This document shows positions 60,801 through 64,000 of a DNA stretch of 64,000 nt, in pieces. Numbering within the stretch: position 1 is the stretch's first letter; each line of letters starts with the position of its first letter. The notes beneath the pieces are model-generated. The model was not told where the DNA came from. It did not search any database and worked only from the letters and a program-made list of their open reading frames with translations. Origin of the DNA: Guyanagaster necrorhizus (Eukaryota > Basidiomycota > Agaricomycetes > Agaricales > Physalacriaceae); assembly GCF_019112545.1 (NCBI RefSeq), contig NW_025064885.1, positions 1,682,419 to 1,746,418 of the forward strand, given 5' to 3'. A program made the position numbers and the translations under genes.

Positions 60801-63580
60801 GACTCAAAGCTTTAGGATCATGCCATCAAACTAATCCCCAATGCCAATGCCAACTTGAATTGCAAAGTCTATCCACTTAGTGGCAATGAATAACAGAAGT
60901 TGGATAAGTTTCTCAAGGAGAACTTATCCAGTGGAAGGATGACAAACTCCAACCAGTACAGAACTATTGGAAGCTCAATGAAATGATGATCAAGAATCAT
61001 TACCTACTTTCTTTAATTCCTGAATTGATGGACAAACTCTAGGATGTCAAATACCACACCAAGCTGAATGTCTGATGGGGATACAACAATGTCTGCATTA
61101 AAAAAGGCAATGAATGGAAGGCTGCTTTTCGAACTAACTGTGGTTTGTTTGAACTGATAGTTATGTTCTTTGGACTCACAAATTTGCTGGCAACATTCCA
61201 GTGGATGATAAATGACATCTTCAAAGATCTCATTGCCACTAGAAAGATCACAATCTACTTGGATGACATTTTAATTATGTCCAAAACTAAGAAGAAACAT
61301 TGACAGCTAGTATGCCAGATATTAGCTTTGATAAGGAAGCATCAACTCTTTCTCAAGGCTGAAAAGTGTAAATTCAAGGTATTAAAAACAGAATACTTCA
61401 GAGTCATTATCAGCAAAGGAAGCATCAGGATGAACCCTGTCAAAGTGACAGGAGTAACTGAGTGGCCAGAGCTGACCAAGAAGAAGGAACTGCAATCATT
61501 CCTTGGATTCACCAACTTCTACTGACAGTTCATCTGAGACTACAGCAAAATAGTCCAACCTATGATGCAATTAACCAGAAATTTCCCATAGACTTGGGGA
61601 ATTTCCCAACAGATGGCATTTGATGATCTCAAATGCTGATTGGCTGAAGATATCATCTTAGCCATACTAAGCCAGGATGAAAAATTCAGAGTGGAAGCCA
61701 ACTCCAGTGAAAGCACCATTGGGGCAGTCCTTTCACAAGAACAAGATAGCAAATGGTGACCAGTCACCTTTATGTCAAAGGCACTCACCATTACTGAGTG
61801 CAACTACAAGATTTATGATAAAGAACTCCTTGCCATAATGCTTGCCCTTGCTGAATAGCAGCATTATCTCATTGGAGTGGTTCAAACCTTCAAGATCTGG
61901 ATGGATCATCAGAACCTAGGATATTTCTGACTCCCTCAGAAGCTCAACTATCGACAAGCTCGATGGGTCATGAAACTATCTGAATATGAATACATGCTGC
62001 ACTACAAGGCTGGTGTAGCAAATAAGAAGGCCAATCTCTTTAGCCACAGGATGGACTATGATCAGAGTGGAGATGACAACAAAGGGGTTGTATTATTATG
62101 ACCAGAATACTTCCATGCTATGATCATGCCCACAGAAGAGGAGACATATGAACACATCAAGAGTGTCACTAGGGGTTCCCATAAGTGGAATCAAAGAATT
62201 GCCTTATCACTCAACCATGAGAGAGGGCTCAAGAAAAAAGGAGGATTAATCTGTTATGATGGACAGATCTACATCTCAAGAGATCAGAGACTTCATGGTG
62301 ATATTATCATCACATAGCATGATCATGTGACTGCCAGACACTCTGAGATCATTAAAATGAAAGAACTAGTCTTGTGAGAGTATTAGTAGCCTAAGATAGA
62401 CTATGATATCATCTGATATGTCAAGGCTTGTGAGGTTTGCCAGCAAGGCAAGACTTCAATGCAACCCAAAGCAGCACCTTTTTATCCAAATAAGGTACCA
62501 TCATCATCATAGACCCACATTTCAGTGGACATGATGACAGGACTTTCAGAAAGTGATAGCTATAATGTCATTATCATTATTGTCAATCACTTCTCAAAGG
62601 TGATCATTTTGATCATCTGCTCAACAGAGTTAACATCTGAAGGATAGGTAAAAATCTTATGAGATGAGATTTATATGAAGTATAGCATGCCTCAAGTTGT
62701 CATTTCAGACAGAGGCCCATAATTTGTCTCAAAGTTTTTAGATGATTTGTACTGACTCCTCAATATCAAGTGGAATGCCTCAACTGCATATCATTCTCAG
62801 ACTGATGGGCAGACAGAGCAGGTGAATCAAGAAATTAAAAAGTACTTGTGACTTTTTATTAATTACTGACAGAATGATTGGACTGAATGGCTAGTACTAG
62901 CTGCCTTCTAACACAACAACAGAGTTTACTCAGCAATGGGTAAAACACTATTCTTTGTGAATTACAGATAAAACCCAATAGTCACCCAAAGTAAGTGAGT
63001 ACACACCATGACACCAGCATTAATGGATTTTGCCACTACAATAGCAAAAATCCATAAAGAAATGAAGACAGCCCTTGAAAAGACTGCTGCCACTATGAAG
63101 AAGCAATATGACAAGCATTATCGATCAGCCCATGAATATTCAGTCAATGACAAAGTATGGCTGGATACCACAAATCTCCACCTCCCATGCTCAAAACAAA
63201 AGTTAGCAAATAAATGAATAGGTCTGTTCAAAGTCATTGCTAAAATTGGCAACTCCACTTACAAGTTGCAACTGCTAGCAACTTGGAAAATCCATAATAT
63301 CTTTAATGAGACATTATTAACACTATATATCATATCCACCTTTTCAAACCAAGAATGACCACCACCTCCACCATCAGACCTCATCAATGATGAAGAACAT
63401 TATGAAATCGATGAAGTTCTAAACCACAAATACCAAAAAGTGAGGGCATGAGGTGGAGGCATAAAAACAACCATTGACTATCTAGTCAGCTGGAAAGACT
63501 ATAGACTGAAATCAAACTAATAGGTCAATGAGAAATATATAGACATGAAGAAAGCCATATATGACTATGAACAATGAAAT
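57853..63580 (+). pseudogene. gag-pol of Gypsy copy 1, inactivated
   Basis: Capsid region at about 58690-59240 (DCDQYFQVFALYFLADIYKV, KPAINYFNELE). Zinc knuckle at about 59477-59520 (KCFNCG-stop-KGHIV-stop-NC). Protease at 60190-60760 (LINSGCTESSINHAFI; the active-site Asp is Asn). Reverse transcriptase at about 60800-61540, YLDD at 61258. RNase H at 61600-62000. Integrase at 62300-62950 (SDRGP-stop-FVSKFLDDLY). Chromodomain at 63415-63560 (TIDYLVSWKDYRLKSN). Stops occur every few dozen codons, so it cannot encode protein. Confidence 0.85.
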
Positions 63581-63921
63581 AACAGGATTGATATAAGTAA
63601 ATACATCAACCTAAATTTTGAGTTCAACAAGAGGCATCAACAGAGGACATGTTCAACATTAAATCCTGCTGAGTCACAATATTTGCAAAATAATAAAACA
63701 TTGATTGGAACATACAATGAAGTGCAATGTCCAGAACATTTTCCAACTACTGAGCCAGAAATGAGTGACAGTGGCAAATGTAGGCACCAAGTACAGTGCC
63801 TATCATCACTTTATGTGCAGGATACAAAAGCCAACATGGATCTAGCAGATCAGCCATCTGCATATGGACAGAACAACTTATCCTTAAATTAGTCATTAGG
63901 ATGATGGTCTTAAGAAGGTAA

Positions 63922-64000
63922 TGTTACAATTTTTTCTGATTTCTTTTCTTTTTTCCTTGATTTATTCAGAGTTGACCTCTATTTCTGCTTAGTCAGGGTG
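63922..64000 (+). repeat. 3' LTR of Gypsy copy 1, first 79 bp
   Basis: It begins TGTTACAATTTTTTCTGATT, matching the 5' LTR at 47355, after the purine run TTAAGAAGG. It is cut by the window end. Confidence 0.85.

Larger units (their letters stand above)
57853..64000 (+). mobile_element. Gypsy copy 1, right segment (gag-pol and start of 3' LTR)
   Basis: The continuation of copy 1 after the copy 2 insertion; it runs off the window in its 3' LTR. It is older and more decayed than copy 2, with the same domain order and few CpG. Confidence 0.88.

Noticed and set aside
37000..64000. CRISPR array, defence island or biosynthetic cluster
   Set aside because: The repeats are LTR retrotransposons; there are no regularly spaced short repeats, and no core biosynthetic or defence genes are present.

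Overview
The window is nuclear DNA of a filamentous basidiomycete, most likely an Agaricomycete. The genes are dense, each with several short introns (about 45-70 nt). Their products are fungal orthologues typical of mushrooms: an LCL2-type secreted protein, a fruit-body-type secreted protein, a FunK1 kinase relic and homoisocitrate dehydrogenase of the fungal lysine pathway. The order within Agaricomycetes cannot be settled from the sequence alone.

Bases 1-35,422 are the gene-bearing part. In order: 3' part of RNA polymerase I subunit RPA190 (+), a KEN-box/SP-TP-rich protein (+), LCL2 (+), a four-helix membrane protein (-), SF3B6/p14 (+), an aftiphilin/Laa2-like adaptor (-), an Rrn11-like Pol I factor (+), a long gene-poor stretch (12.55-19.0 kb), a kinesin-8 (-), dihydroorotase (+), CDT2 (-), homoisocitrate dehydrogenase LYS12 (+), a damaged or unresolved membrane-protein gene (-), a secreted fruit-body-type protein (+), an MPDU1 homologue (-) and a 782-residue WG/GW-repeat protein (+). 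Several neighbours are divergent pairs sharing short promoters: Laa2-like/RRN11, kinesin-8/URA4 and CDT2/LYS12. The set is mostly housekeeping: rRNA transcription, splicing, cell cycle, pyrimidine and lysine synthesis.

From about 35.8 kb the sequence changes sharply to AT-richer, CpG-poor, repeat DNA. It starts with a FunK1 kinase pseudogene. A Copia-type retrotransposon follows and is cut at base 40,205 by an inverted Ty3/Gypsy chromovirus (copy 3). Copy 3 is cut at 47,354 by a second Gypsy element (copy 1), and copy 1 is split by a complete third one (copy 2, 49,405-57,847, with 524-bp LTRs and a 5-bp target duplication ACAAC). The outermost elements run past the end of the window. All copies are dead by many stop codons.

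I do not see a defence island, gene cluster or other self-contained new system. The observations most worth following are the WG/GW (AGO-hook-like) protein, a self-priming primer-binding site in the Gypsy elements supported by covariation between copies, all-transition divergence between the LTRs of copy 2, GC-AG introns in two genes, and tandem ACGCG cores just upstream of CDT2.
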